Assembly: GCA_004367505.1 (NCBI GenBank)
Contig: SFCB01000109.1
Coordinates: 1-50,551 of the forward strand
Source of the DNA: Chloroflexi bacterium OHK40
Lineage (GTDB): Bacteria; Chloroflexota; Chloroflexia; Chloroflexales; Chloroflexaceae
Direction of reading: 5' to 3'
Length of the DNA: 50,551 nucleotides
In this document: piece by piece, positions 34,492-43,932 of the stretch
Position numbering within the stretch: position 1 is the stretch's first letter
Layout of the letters: every line of letters begins with the position of its first letter
The notes under the pieces: generated by a model
The model's input: the letters and a program-made list of their open reading frames with translations, nothing else
What the model was told of the DNA's origin: nothing
Database searches by the model: none
Program-made: the position numbers and the translations under genes

Positions 34492-36231
34492 TCACGGGCG
34501 GTACGTGGCTGCGTGAACTGCGCCGGTAGCGGCCGGGCCAGCACTGACCACGTGACCGTCGCGCAGCTCAAGATGGTAGCTGGCCACAGCCACAACCGCC
34601 GGATCGTGGGTGGCGAGCAGGATGGTCACCCCGGCGGCACTGAGGGAGCGCAGCAGCCCGAGGACGCGGCGGCCAGTGGCGGGGTCGAGGTCGCCGGTCG
34701 GTTCGTCGGCGACGATCAGCTCGGGGCCGGGGGCGAGGGCGCGGGCGATCGCCACACGCTGTTGCTGGCCGCCGCTCAGCTCGTAGACGCGGTGATGCGC
34801 CCACGGCCAGAGCCCCATTGCCTCCAGGCAGGCCCGGATGCGGCCTGCCCATTCGCTGCGGGGCACACCGTCCGCCAGCCGCAGGCCCAGTTCGACGTTC
34901 TCGTAGGCCGAGGAGGAGGGCAACAGGGCAAAGCTCTGGAACACCAGGCCGAGGCGTCGGCGCAGGGTCGCGCGGGCCTCCTCATCCAGCGCACTGAGGT
35001 CGGCGCCGAGGACGTTGACGCTTCCGGCCGTCGGGCTGTCGAGCGCGGCCACGAGGTTGAGCAGCGTGGTTTTGCCGCTGCCGCTAGGCCCGGTGAGCGC
35101 CACGAGTGCGCCGTGGGGCACGTCCAGGCTCACGCCGCCAAGGGCGAGCACGCGCCCGCCCGGCCCGTCAAAGCTGCGCTCCACGTCCTGTAGCGTGATC
35201 GCCGGTCGATCCGGCAGCGCCCGCCCCGGAAGATCCGGGTAGAGGGTAGTCACGAGATCGGTGGGCACTTCAAGCGCCTGGGGCTGGGGGTCGTGGGCGA
35301 GAGGCGGCAGGTTGCCAGGTGTTTGCGGCACCTCGGCGAGCGGGGGCGCGTCGCAGGGGATGATCCGCAGGGCGTTACCCGCCAGCTCTACCTGGGCACG
35401 ACGCCAGAGGCCGGCCCGCGCCCGCAACTCGGCGGGCAGTTGGAGGCGGCCGGCGGAGTCGATCACCGTGAGCTCGCCGTGAGCGCCGGCTGTGCCGGCG
35501 CCATGCGCGACTTCCAGCGGGCTTGCCGCCTGGTTGCGTCGCTCACCGCTGACCCGACCGTCACGGATGGCCACCACCCGGTCGGCCTCGGCTGCCACCC
35601 GGTCGTCGTGGGTGACAACGATCACGGTCAGGCCGAAGCGTGCGCCCAACTCGCGCAGCAGATCGAGGATGGAGCGGGCGGTGGGCCAGTCCACCTCGCC
35701 GGTGGGCTCGTCACCGAGCAGGATGCGCGGGCGGGCGGCGAGGGCCGCAGCGATGGCCACCCGCTGCTGCTGGCCACCCGAGAGCTGGGCGAGGGAGCGC
35801 CCGGCGTGCTCGGCCATCCCGACGGCCTCCAGCATCTCGTCGGCCCACGCCCGTCCAGCGTGGCGCGGACGCCCGTCGAGCGCCAGCAGCAGCTCCACGT
35901 TCTCGCGGGCGCTGAGGGCCGGCAGCAAGTTCCGGGCTGTCTGCTGCCACACAAAGCCAACCTGACGGCGCCGGTATGCGGTGAGCTGTGAGGGGCTCAT
36001 GGCAAGCAGATCGGCTCCGTCGACGCGCAGCCGGCCCGCGCTCGGGCGGTCGAGGCCGCCGATGGCGCTGAGCAGGGTGGACTTGCCGGAGCCGGACGGG
36101 CCGACAAGGGCGACGAACTCGCCCCAGGCGACTTCTAGATCGAGCCCCTGGAGCGCCACGACTTCAACTCCGGCGACCTTATAGATCTTGTACAGGCCCT
36201 CGGCCTGGATCAGCGGTGTTGCGTTCACCAT
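34492..36231 (-). CDS. Double ABC ATPase (LolD/MacB-like) with AbrB-like linker
   Basis: Two complete nucleotide-binding domains in one 579-residue chain. Domain 1: GPSGSGKS (44-51), LSGGQQQ (150-156), Walker [11 protein letters not shown]. Domain 2: GPSGSGKT (381-388), [18 protein letters not shown]. Both look catalytically competent (Glu and H-loop His present). Between them, residues 253-291 read [20 protein letters not shown]...LRIIP, the layout of an AbrB/MazE swapped-hairpin DNA-binding unit. No transmembrane helix is present. The partner is the FtsX-type permease gene upstream. LolD/MacB-like ATPases are normally single-domain, so the fusion is unusual. Confidence 0.88.
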   Translation of the reverse strand: MVNATPLIQAEGLYKIYKVAGVEVVALQGLDLEVAWGEFVALVGPSGSGKSTLLSAIGGLDRPSAGRLRVDGADLLAMSPSQLTAYRRRQVGFVWQQTARNLLPALSARENVELLLALDGRPRHAGRAWADEMLEAVGMAEHAGRSLAQLSGGQQQRVAIAAALAARPRILLGDEPTGEVDWPTARSILDLLRELGARFGLTVIVVTHDDRVAAEADRVVAIRDGRVSGERRNQAASPLEVAHGAGTAGAHGELTVIDSAGRLQLPAELRARAGLWRRAQVELAGNALRIIPCDAPPLAEVPQTPGNLPPLAHDPQPQALEVPTDLVTTLYPDLPGRALPDRPAITLQDVERSFDGPGGRVLALGGVSLDVPHGALVALTGPSGSGKTTLLNLVAALDSPTAGSVNVLGADLSALDEEARATLRRRLGLVFQSFALLPSSSAYENVELGLRLADGVPRSEWAGRIRACLEAMGLWPWAHHRVYELSGGQQQRVAIARALAPGPELIVADEPTGDLDPATGRRVLGLLRSLSAAGVTILLATHDPAVVAVASYHLELRDGHVVSAGPAATGAVHAATYRP

Positions 36232-36247
36232 ATCCTCAATCAGATCA

Positions 36248-36266
36248 CGACCGCTAGTTGCGGTCG
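36248..36266 (-). other. Perfect hairpin between permease and ATPase genes
   Basis: CGACCGC and GCGGTCG arms (7 bp) around a 5-nt loop lie in the 167-bp gap just ahead of the ATPase gene. It could attenuate, stabilise or separate the downstream transcript; there is no T-run to make it a convincing terminator. Confidence 0.35.
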
Positions 36267-36398
36267 CCCCTTCATGCTCCCAGAGCGAGAGAAGGGGGAG
36301 ACGAACAACCAGCGCACCGAGCCACGTCTGGCTCCCATCTTCCTCTTCGGGAGCGGGGTTGGAGTAAGGACATACCGAGCGACTGCTGTGGTACCAGG

Positions 36399-39215
36399 TT
36401 AGTTGCTGTCGCCCATCTTGACGATGGCGAAGAGACGGGCTCGGCGCAGAGCTGTGCCGAGCCCGCCGAGGGCCAGGATCACAGCGGCGGCGAGGCTGAT
36501 CGCGGCGATGCCGATCGGGGCCCAGGCCACGCGCGGCTCGCCGGGCGGTGTACCCGGGTGCGGGCCGACGCCGACCTGGAGCATGGGGACCACCAGCAGT
36601 GCGCCGAGTAGGCCGATCGCGACCCCGACGATCAGGCCGGCCGCGACGATAATCACCTGCTCTATGCCGAGGACAGCGGTCGCGGAGCGGCTGGGCATGC
36701 CCATCGCTCGCAACACACCCAGTTCGACCAGGCGCCGCCGGGCAGTGATGGCCGTCGCCGCGAGAAAGCCCAGGGCGGTAAGCGACCCTGACCCGACGAA
36801 TCCGATCGAGAGTAGGCCGAAGAGCCCCTGACGCTGGGGCCGGGCCTGCTCGGCCCGTAGCAGCGTCTCGACGTCGCGCACCTCCACTAGATCGACGCCC
36901 AGCGCGCGAACCCCGGCGGCGATGGCGGCGACGTCGGCGCCCGGTGCATAATCGATCCAGACATCGTAGGGGTACTGGCCGCCCATCTGGTCGAAAAGGT
37001 AGTCCAGGTTGGTGAGCACCAGGGGACCCTCCTGGGGATAGAAGCCAGGGAAAAGCGCCACCACACCTACAACGATCATGTCGATATCGCGGCGATCGCC
37101 GAACAGCTCCGCGCTCACCGTGATGCGGTCGCCGATCCGCACTCCGCGCTCAAGCAGTTCCGGCCCGACCAGGGCGCCGGCGGGCTGAGTTGCGAGGCGG
37201 TTCATCAGCTCGCCGAGCGAGGTACCCCCGGCCCAGGCCGGATTGAAGCCCCGCAGCACCTGCGGCATGGTGTGTCGATCCACGCCGACGAGTTGAGCCG
37301 TAGTGCCGGCAATGCGGCCGGTGTAGCGCCCCACCCGCGAGGCCGCCGTGATCCCCGGCACGTCGAGGTGTTCTTCCACCGGCAAGAAGAGAAAGCGTGG
37401 TTCCTCCTCGATGTCGTGGCGCTCGGGGCGCCCATCAGGGCCGACCGTCTCGGTGCTCTCCCCGGTCTCGATCAGCTGGGCGGCCGCACCGACGTTGTAG
37501 GTTACCCCGCGGATCATGGCGTCGTCGAGGGCGGTGGCGGCGGCCGCGCTAAAGATCGCGAGGCTCAGGGTCAGGATCAACAGGAGCAACGGTCCGCGGT
37601 AGTCGCCCGGCTGGCGGGCGAGGGTGCGCAGTGCGACAACGAGCGCGGTGCTCTCGCGGCGGGCGGCCGCTCGTACCGTCAGCTCCAGCAGTGGCGGCAG
37701 CAGCCGCAGGAAGATCAGTCCCAGGCTGAGGCTGAGTAGCGCCGGCACGAGCACCAGCAGCGGGTTGGCCGTGAGGTCGCGCCCGGCTCCCGCGCCCAGC
37801 AGCGGCCCACCGCCCGCGTGGAGTTGGTAGACGCCGTACAGCGGCAGCGGCAGCAGGAGCAGGTCGAGCCAGCGGCGCTGCCAGAAGGCGGGGGCCTCGG
37901 GGCGGGCCGCGGCCTGCTGCACGTCGGTGAGTGTGCGCCGCGTGGCACTCAGAGCGGGCAGGAGCACGGCGAGCAGCGCGGCGGCCACGGCTGCGGCGCC
38001 GACGGTGAGGTGGGTTGGGGTGAGCACCAGGCGCAGCTCGGGCAGAGCCGGGTCGAGGCGCAGGAACGAGCTGGTGCGGGACATCAGGACCGCGAAGGCC
38101 AGGCCCAGCGGCGCACCCAAGGCCAGGGCGGCCGTGCCGAGAGTCAGCCACTCCAGCGCCACCAGGCCGAGGATCTGGCTGTCGCGGACGCCCCTGGTTT
38201 TGAGCAAGGCGATCTCAGGGGCCTGGCGCCGGAGCATCAGGCCGCCGACCATGGCCACAAAGGAGAGCACGAGCGCGGCGATCGGCGCGCCGAAGACGAC
38301 CAACTGGGCGGTCAGGGCGGCGCTGTCCCGCTGGTACTGGCCGAGCGCGCCCGCCGGACTCTGCTCCAGTCGCGTCCCGGGCAGCGCTCCGGCCACGGCG
38401 GAACCGAGGGCGTCGATCCGCCTCACGAGCGCGCCCGCTGTTGCAGCGTTCAGGCCGGCGCCGTCAAGGCGCGCAAACCAGAGCGCCTGGTCCACCTCGC
38501 CTGTCAGGGTGGCAGCGAGGGGGCCGGCAAAGTCGGCCTCGGCGAGCAGCAAGACCTGGTCGAGAGCCTCGGGCGGGTAGAACCAGGTTGGGTCGTCGGG
38601 GCTGAGCGGCTCCCAGAGCCCCGCAATGCGCACGGGCACGCCTACGGAACGCCCACTGGAGCGGCCAATCGCCGTCAACTCGTCGCCGACATTGAGGCCG
38701 ACACGGTTCGCCAGGGCGCGGGCGATGAGCACCTCCAACGGGTCGCCCGGCGATACGGCGGGCTGTGGCATCGACCCATCCACCACGCGGATCTGGTCGT
38801 CCATGCCTGCCACAAAGCCGAGCGAGCCGTCAATCAGGTGGGCGCCGTATCCGCTTGCGGTCAGGGGCATGGCGGCGGTGCGGACGTGGCGGGCTACGCG
38901 TTCCACCGGCAGGCCCACGTGTTCCAGGGCCTCACCGACCAGACCATCAGCGGGGGCGACCCGTTCCCAGTCCAGCGGTTTGCCCCAGGAGCCGAGATAA
39001 CGGATGAGCAGGGCGAAGGCGGGGCGCCCGCTGCGCTGCTCTTGCCGCTCCAGCGCCTCGCGGAGCAGGCGCAGCCCGGCCGCCTCGGCGTAGACGGGGA
39101 TGGCCACGGCCAGAGCGACGGCCATGGTAAGGGCAGCCAGGGCGCACCAGGCCAGCCAGCCGCTTGTCCGCAGGCGACGTATGGCGATCGACAGCAGAGT
39201 CAGCGTGCTGCTCAT
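36399..39215 (-). CDS. Large FtsX-type ABC transporter permease
   Basis: Membrane protein of 938 residues with two FtsX units. The first helix is at about 20-42, followed by a large extracytoplasmic domain (about 43-300) and helices near 304-328, 350-378 and 404-424. A second cluster and another large extracytoplasmic region (about 590-800) come next, and the chain closes with three helices including VELGVLRAMGMPSRSA, the typical FtsX coupling motif. A first coupling motif, EIALLKTRGVRDSQI, follows the first cluster. Such permeases couple ATP hydrolysis to mechanical work on lipoproteins, peptides or drugs rather than to classical import. It overlaps the adaptor gene by 4 bp (ATGA). Confidence 0.88.
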   Translation of the reverse strand: MSSTLTLLSIAIRRLRTSGWLAWCALAALTMAVALAVAIPVYAEAAGLRLLREALERQEQRSGRPAFALLIRYLGSWGKPLDWERVAPADGLVGEALEHVGLPVERVARHVRTAAMPLTASGYGAHLIDGSLGFVAGMDDQIRVVDGSMPQPAVSPGDPLEVLIARALANRVGLNVGDELTAIGRSSGRSVGVPVRIAGLWEPLSPDDPTWFYPPEALDQVLLLAEADFAGPLAATLTGEVDQALWFARLDGAGLNAATAGALVRRIDALGSAVAGALPGTRLEQSPAGALGQYQRDSAALTAQLVVFGAPIAALVLSFVAMVGGLMLRRQAPEIALLKTRGVRDSQILGLVALEWLTLGTAALALGAPLGLAFAVLMSRTSSFLRLDPALPELRLVLTPTHLTVGAAAVAAALLAVLLPALSATRRTLTDVQQAAARPEAPAFWQRRWLDLLLLPLPLYGVYQLHAGGGPLLGAGAGRDLTANPLLVLVPALLSLSLGLIFLRLLPPLLELTVRAAARRESTALVVALRTLARQPGDYRGPLLLLILTLSLAIFSAAAATALDDAMIRGVTYNVGAAAQLIETGESTETVGPDGRPERHDIEEEPRFLFLPVEEHLDVPGITAASRVGRYTGRIAGTTAQLVGVDRHTMPQVLRGFNPAWAGGTSLGELMNRLATQPAGALVGPELLERGVRIGDRITVSAELFGDRRDIDMIVVGVVALFPGFYPQEGPLVLTNLDYLFDQMGGQYPYDVWIDYAPGADVAAIAAGVRALGVDLVEVRDVETLLRAEQARPQRQGLFGLLSIGFVGSGSLTALGFLAATAITARRRLVELGVLRAMGMPSRSATAVLGIEQVIIVAAGLIVGVAIGLLGALLVVPMLQVGVGPHPGTPPGEPRVAWAPIGIAAISLAAAVILALGGLGTALRRARLFAIVKMGDSN

Positions 39216-40951
39216 GGCCCGACCACTACGTCGCCCTCGTCGACGCCCTCCAGGATCTCGACCCGCTCGACACTCTCGATGCCGGTGCGAACCACAACAC
39301 GGCGCTCGCGGTCGCCCTCGCGAACCACAATGAAGCGGCGGCCCTCGAAGGAGCGGATCGCCTCGGGCGGCAGCCAGAGCACATCCTCGCGGCGTTCGAG
39401 CACGACGCTGATCCTGACGAGGGCGCCAGACTCCAGGCCGCGCGCGGCGTCGCCGAGATCGAAGCGCGTAGTGCGGTCTTGCTCAGCCACAGCGCCGCTG
39501 CCGCCGGAGCCGTAGGGCGCGGGGAGGCGGCGCACATTCGCGGGCAGCGCCAGGTCGGGGCGGGCGACAAGGCGGGCCTCGGCGGGCTGGCCCTCGGCAA
39601 GCTCCCGCATCTGCTCTGCCGTCAACTCGGCGGCCAGCTCCAGGCGTGAGGGATCGGCCAGCTCCACTACGGGCTCGTAGGGCTCCACGCTATCGCCGAC
39701 GCCGACGCCGACAGCGACAATGGTTCCGTCGCGCGGGGCGATGACGCGACCCTCGTCTACGCTGCGGCGGGCGCGCTCCAGGTCCAGTTGGGCCTCCTCC
39801 AGGGCCCGTAGCTCCGTATCGAGGGCGTCCTGCTCGGCGGCCTCCAGGCCGAGACGAGCGCGGGCGAGGGCCGTCTCGGCGTCGGCGACGCTAGCGCGGC
39901 GGGCCTGCTCCAGCTCCAGGCGCGCGTCCTCCACGCGCCGGCGGGCCTGGGTCAGCGCCTCGCTGCCCTGACCGGTCCGTAGCAGCTCCAGGGCGCGCTC
40001 GGCCTCGGCCACAGAGCGGGCGGCCTCGTCCTGGGCGCGGGCCTCGGCCTCGTTGGCGAGGATCACCGCCCGCTCGGCAAGGGGCAGTTCGCGCTCGGCG
40101 GCGCGGAGCTTGCGCTCGGCCTCCTCGAAGGTGCGCTGAAAGGCGACCCGCTCTTGGTCGTCGAGCCGGCGGTGGCGCTCGGCGCCCGTGGCCGGGTCGG
40201 TCACCTTCTCGCGGGGGTGCGTGCCGTACTTTTGAACCCAGTCGTAATCCCAGAAGGCGTCGGAGTAGACCTGCTGGGCAGCGGCGACGGCCTCGCTAGC
40301 GGCGATCAGCTCATTCTGGGCCCGGGTCTTGGCCTCCGAGGCCTCGTCGGTGGCGATCTTCGCCGCGTCGCGGGCCTCCTGAAGGTCGCGCTCGGCCTGC
40401 GCGATCAGGCTCTCGGGGCCGTCGGCGGTGAGCCGGGCCAGGTCCTCCTCGGCCCGACGCAGGGCCAACTCAGCCTCGGCGATGCGGGCGGCCCGCTCGG
40501 CGCGGCCGTTCTCCAGGTTCCGTCCGGCCTCGCTCAGGTCGAGGCGGGCCTGGGCCACCGCACGCTCGCGGCGCTGCCGGGCCAACTCCAGATCGCGCTC
40601 GGCCTGGGCCACGCGGACCTCGGCCTGCGCCAGTTCCTCCAGGGCCTCGTCGTGGACAATTTCGGCCAGGATATCGCCGGCCTGCACGGTGTCGCCGCGG
40701 CGCACGTTCACGGCGGCCACCCGGCCTGCGGCGCGGAAGCTCAGGCGCTCCAGGTCCACCGGAATGACTCGGCCGGTGACTTCGAGCAAGCGCTCGACGG
40801 AGCCGCGCTGGACGGTATATGTCGGTCGCTCCAGGGCCGGCGCCGGCGGCATGGGCGTGGGCGTCGGCGCCTGCTGGGCCGCAGCGGGAGTGCCGCACGC
40901 AGCAAGCAGCAGCAGGAGCGGGAGCAAGGTGGAGGGAAGCAGAGGTTTCAT
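39212..40951 (-). CDS. HlyD/MFP-type adaptor lipoprotein with long coiled coil
   Basis: Lipoprotein adaptor of 579 residues (lipobox LAAC, Cys19). The two lipoyl half-motifs are visible: RAAGRVAAVNVRRGDTVQAG early, and EGRVIAPRDGTIVAVGVGVG much later. Between them lie more than 300 residues of heptad-rich, Ala/Glu/Arg coiled-coil sequence, longer than in most MacA or YknX proteins. A C-terminal beta-barrel region follows (ISVVLERREDVLWLPPEAI). The ATG at 40951 starts the signal peptide; an upstream in-frame start would bury it. Lipid anchoring fits a cell with one membrane or an inner-membrane anchored adaptor. It works with the overlapping FtsX permease. Confidence 0.87.
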   Translation of the reverse strand: MKPLLPSTLLPLLLLLAACGTPAAAQQAPTPTPMPPAPALERPTYTVQRGSVERLLEVTGRVIPVDLERLSFRAAGRVAAVNVRRGDTVQAGDILAEIVHDEALEELAQAEVRVAQAERDLELARQRRERAVAQARLDLSEAGRNLENGRAERAARIAEAELALRRAEEDLARLTADGPESLIAQAERDLQEARDAAKIATDEASEAKTRAQNELIAASEAVAAAQQVYSDAFWDYDWVQKYGTHPREKVTDPATGAERHRRLDDQERVAFQRTFEEAERKLRAAERELPLAERAVILANEAEARAQDEAARSVAEAERALELLRTGQGSEALTQARRRVEDARLELEQARRASVADAETALARARLGLEAAEQDALDTELRALEEAQLDLERARRSVDEGRVIAPRDGTIVAVGVGVGDSVEPYEPVVELADPSRLELAAELTAEQMRELAEGQPAEARLVARPDLALPANVRRLPAPYGSGGSGAVAEQDRTTRFDLGDAARGLESGALVRISVVLERREDVLWLPPEAIRSFEGRRFIVVREGDRERRVVVRTGIESVERVEILEGVDEGDVVVGP

Positions 40952-41106
40952 CAACGGGCTCTCGATCTGTCGCCCCGCAGATAGGCGCGGGGCGATGCGT
41001 ACGTACGGCGCCTGGCGCAGAAACAGGCGACCGTGCGGCCATCCTGGAAGAACGAGCCGCTGCAGCAAGCCATAGCTGCTCCGACGTTCCGCTGCTGCAT
41101 TCCATG

Positions 41107-43713
41107 TCAGCGCGGTCCGAGGCCCTCGTACTCAGGGTCGACCTTGGCGGCGCAGCTCGGCGGGTCCTGGGCGTCGGCGGCGCAGGCGAGGTACTGCTCG
41201 GTGAGCGTCTCGGCCCTGGCCAACTCCTGCTCCAGGTCGCCACCCTGGAGGGCGTTATCGACGGCCCGCATCAGCCAGAAGAGATCCACGCCGTCGTAGG
41301 GGTCCTGCGTACTCTCGGGGCGAGCAAGGGCCTCGGCGTAGACGGCGTAGACCTCGGCGGCGCCGGGGCGGGCCTGCTGGAGGAAGGCCGGGGAGGTGGC
41401 GACGGAGGCGCGGGCGGGGAAGCGCTCGCCCAGCCCCTCGGCCTGCTCGCTGAGAAACTTCAGCCACTCCCAGCACGCCTCAGGGTTCCGGCTTGTGGCG
41501 GAGATCTGCATGGCCGTGGTGCGGAAGTCGGCGGAGCTGAGGCCGCGCTCGCCGAGGGCCGGCGGGGCGACGGCAAGATCGGGCTGTTCGGACTGCCCCG
41601 CGCCGACGACGATCATGATCTGCCCGTTGTTGAAACCATTTGTAAACCACATCCCTACCCGCCCCTCGCGGCCAAGGGCCTCCACCACGCTGTCCGCGAA
41701 GGTGCCGGCGGTGTAGCCCTGGAGCCGGGTGTGGGGCGAGTACTCGCGCAGCAGTTCGATGTAGTCGCCGATCGCCTGCACAACCTGCTCGTCCGTAAAA
41801 CGCGGTCTGCCGTCGGCGATCGGCGAGGCGTCCTGCCAGTCCAGAAAGGCCAGCAGATCATCGGTGTGAGAGCCGGTCACGCCGTAGCCGTAGCGCTGGT
41901 CGGGGCCGGAGGCATCGGTGAGGCGGCGGGCGGCCTCCAGCAACTCGGCAAGACTCCAGTCGGCGCGGGGGGCCTCCAGGCCGGCGGCCGCGAAGGCGCC
42001 TCGGTTGTAGTTCAACGAGCGGAGTTGCACACTGTAGGGCAGCCCGTAGAGCGCCGCGCCGTCCCGGTATGGGGCGAGGAGCCCGGCCGGGTAGTCGTCG
42101 GCGTCGAAGCCGGCATCGCCGTCGATCAAGGGCTGCAGGTCGAGCAGGGCCTCGCGCTCGCGGGGGTTGGGGGCCGTCGGCCAGACGAGACAGTCGTAGC
42201 GCTCGGCGAGGCTCGTCAGGGAGAAGGTGGAGTCGAAGGTGGGCGGCTCGACGGTGACGTAGATACCGCGGCCCTCGGCGTTGAAGCGCGCGGCCAACTC
42301 CCGCAGGGCGGGCAGTTCGGCGCCGAAGGCGCCGAAACTGATCGCCGTCGCGCCGGCGGGGACGACTACGGGGTCGGGGAGCTGCACCTGCAACGGCCCG
42401 GCGGTGGGAGTCGGAGCGGCGACCTGCTCGGCAAGCTGCCGGGCCAGGTTTGCGCCATGCTCGGCGAGGGCCTGCTCGACCGGCGTACCGGCGGCGACAG
42501 AACTCAGGGCGCCGCCCAGGTTGCCGCGCACGAGCGTGGCGCCTGCGGGTGGGAGCGCGTCGGCACCGTCGAGCGTGACCTCGATCGCAGCGGCCCGCTC
42601 CGACGAGAGCCCCTCCCAGAAGCCTGTAGCCTCGGCTAGCGAACGGCGGGCAGGGACATCCACGCCGAGGCCGAAGATAACCATGCCGTTCTGGGCCGTG
42701 GGCTGCTCGCGGCTGAGGTAGCTCAGCCAGCGCCAGGCCGCCTCGGGGTTCGCGCTGCCCACGCTCAGCATGTAGCCACGGCTGGCGATGACGGCGTCTC
42801 GGGGCAGTGGTGGGAGGGCGATGTCGCCTACGGCGAAGGCGGGCCGCTCTGCCATCGGGCCGCCGAGCAGCAGGTCGCCGCCCAGCCACATCGCCACGCG
42901 GCCCTCGCGGACGTGGGCGCCGATCTGCTCCATCGAGACCGGGCTGTCTCGCTGCGGACTCCGGTAGAGCACGCCGCGCTCCAGCAGATCCGCCACCCGC
43001 TCCAGCGCCGCAGCCACCTCAGGCCGGTCGAGGACGTAGCTGCCATCAGCGGCGGGGGCCAGGGGCACGCCGGCCTCAACCAGTAGGCCCTGGAGCACCA
43101 CGCGACCGTCCTGGCCATCGTCGAGGCCGTGGACGAGCACCTCGTCGCCCCGGCGCTGCGTGAGCTGCTCGGCGGCGGCGAGGACCTGCTCCCAACTCAT
43201 GCGACCGGTGGGCGCGGGCATGCCAGCGGCCTCCCAGAGATCACTGTTGTAGCTCAGCGTCTGGACGCTGAGGTGCGTGGGCAGCGTGTAGATGGGACCG
43301 TCGGCCGGCAGGGCGCCGGGTTGGAAATCGTCGCGGTCGAAGCCGCCGTCGGCGTCGATCAGCGGGCGCAGGTCGGCTATCGCGCCCGACGCCGCCGCCT
43401 CAGGCCCGGCGAGCATCGAGGTGAAGGTATCGGCGGACGAGGCGGCGTAACGGGCGAGATCGGTAGCGTCGCCGCCGTCCAGATTGGGCTCCAGGGGCAC
43501 AAAGACCACCTGGAGGTCGGGGTTGGCGATGTTGAAGGCTTCGATCATCGGCTCGTACATCGGCCGTTCGAACTCCAGAGCGGCGAAACCGATCCGGGTT
43601 GCTCCCGCAGCCGGCGGCGAGCCCGACGGCGCGGCGGGAGCGGGCGACTGCAGCGCGCAAGCGCTCAACGACATCGCCAGGGCGCAGAGGATTATGGTAA
43701 CGGTGCGCACCAT
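41107..43713 (-). CDS. Tandem-duplicated extracellular solute-binding lipoprotein
   Basis: Lipoprotein of 868 residues (signal with lipobox LSAC, Cys19) made of two related solute-binding domains. The units echo each other: DLRPLIDADGGFDRDDFQPG near residue 115 against DLQPLIDGDAGFDADDYPAG near 545; LSVQTLSYNSDLWEAAGM against YSVQLRSLNYNRGAFAAAGL; NPEAAWRWLSYLS against NPEACWEWLKFLS. Each resembles a family-1 (carbohydrate type) binding protein. A Pro/Thr-rich linker joins them near 440-460. No MalF/MalG-type permease is nearby; the downstream genes encode an adaptor and FtsX permease. It may act as a receptor for the divergent kinase rather than for import. ATG 43713 starts the signal. Confidence 0.85.
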   Translation of the reverse strand: MVRTVTIILCALAMSLSACALQSPAPAAPSGSPPAAGATRIGFAALEFERPMYEPMIEAFNIANPDLQVVFVPLEPNLDGGDATDLARYAASSADTFTSMLAGPEAAASGAIADLRPLIDADGGFDRDDFQPGALPADGPIYTLPTHLSVQTLSYNSDLWEAAGMPAPTGRMSWEQVLAAAEQLTQRRGDEVLVHGLDDGQDGRVVLQGLLVEAGVPLAPAADGSYVLDRPEVAAALERVADLLERGVLYRSPQRDSPVSMEQIGAHVREGRVAMWLGGDLLLGGPMAERPAFAVGDIALPPLPRDAVIASRGYMLSVGSANPEAAWRWLSYLSREQPTAQNGMVIFGLGVDVPARRSLAEATGFWEGLSSERAAAIEVTLDGADALPPAGATLVRGNLGGALSSVAAGTPVEQALAEHGANLARQLAEQVAAPTPTAGPLQVQLPDPVVVPAGATAISFGAFGAELPALRELAARFNAEGRGIYVTVEPPTFDSTFSLTSLAERYDCLVWPTAPNPREREALLDLQPLIDGDAGFDADDYPAGLLAPYRDGAALYGLPYSVQLRSLNYNRGAFAAAGLEAPRADWSLAELLEAARRLTDASGPDQRYGYGVTGSHTDDLLAFLDWQDASPIADGRPRFTDEQVVQAIGDYIELLREYSPHTRLQGYTAGTFADSVVEALGREGRVGMWFTNGFNNGQIMIVVGAGQSEQPDLAVAPPALGERGLSSADFRTTAMQISATSRNPEACWEWLKFLSEQAEGLGERFPARASVATSPAFLQQARPGAAEVYAVYAEALARPESTQDPYDGVDLFWLMRAVDNALQGGDLEQELARAETLTEQYLACAADAQDPPSCAAKVDPEYEGLGPR

Positions 43714-43783
43714 GGGCGCTCTCCTTTCATACTCGAGCTGGCGGGGTTCGGCCCCGGGCAGTGGTGAGCATAGCTGAGCGGCT

Positions 43784-43827
43784 GTAAAGAACTGATGAAG
43801 CTCCTATCAGATAGTTATGAAGTTCGA
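43784..43827. promoter_or_regulatory. Four-unit 11-bp repeat array, candidate OmpR-type regulator site
   Basis: Consecutive 11-mers GTAAAGAACTG, ATGAAGCTCCT, ATCAGATAGTT and ATGAAGTTCGA share a (A/G)T-x-A-A/G-A/G start at 11-bp spacing, and ATGAAG recurs exactly 22 bp apart. OmpR/PhoB-type regulators bind head-to-tail repeats with this period. The array lies between the divergent regulator gene and the binding-protein gene, so it could control both. Confidence 0.55.
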
Positions 43828-43932
43828 TCCCCGTGAGGGACCTGGCTGTTACAATCGGGAACAACCGCATCGCCGCAGCGTTATGAGCTGCGACAACGCA
43901 GGAATGGCGACCATTCATCACGGATCACCGCT

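Noticed and set aside
37818-39515. 565-codon open frame on the plus strand
   Set aside because: Antisense to the FtsX permease and adaptor genes; Gln/Arg/Gly-rich shadow sequence.
40819-42639. 606-codon open frame on the plus strand
   Set aside because: Antisense to the binding-protein and adaptor genes. The Gly/Val-rich repetitive composition is that of a shadow frame.
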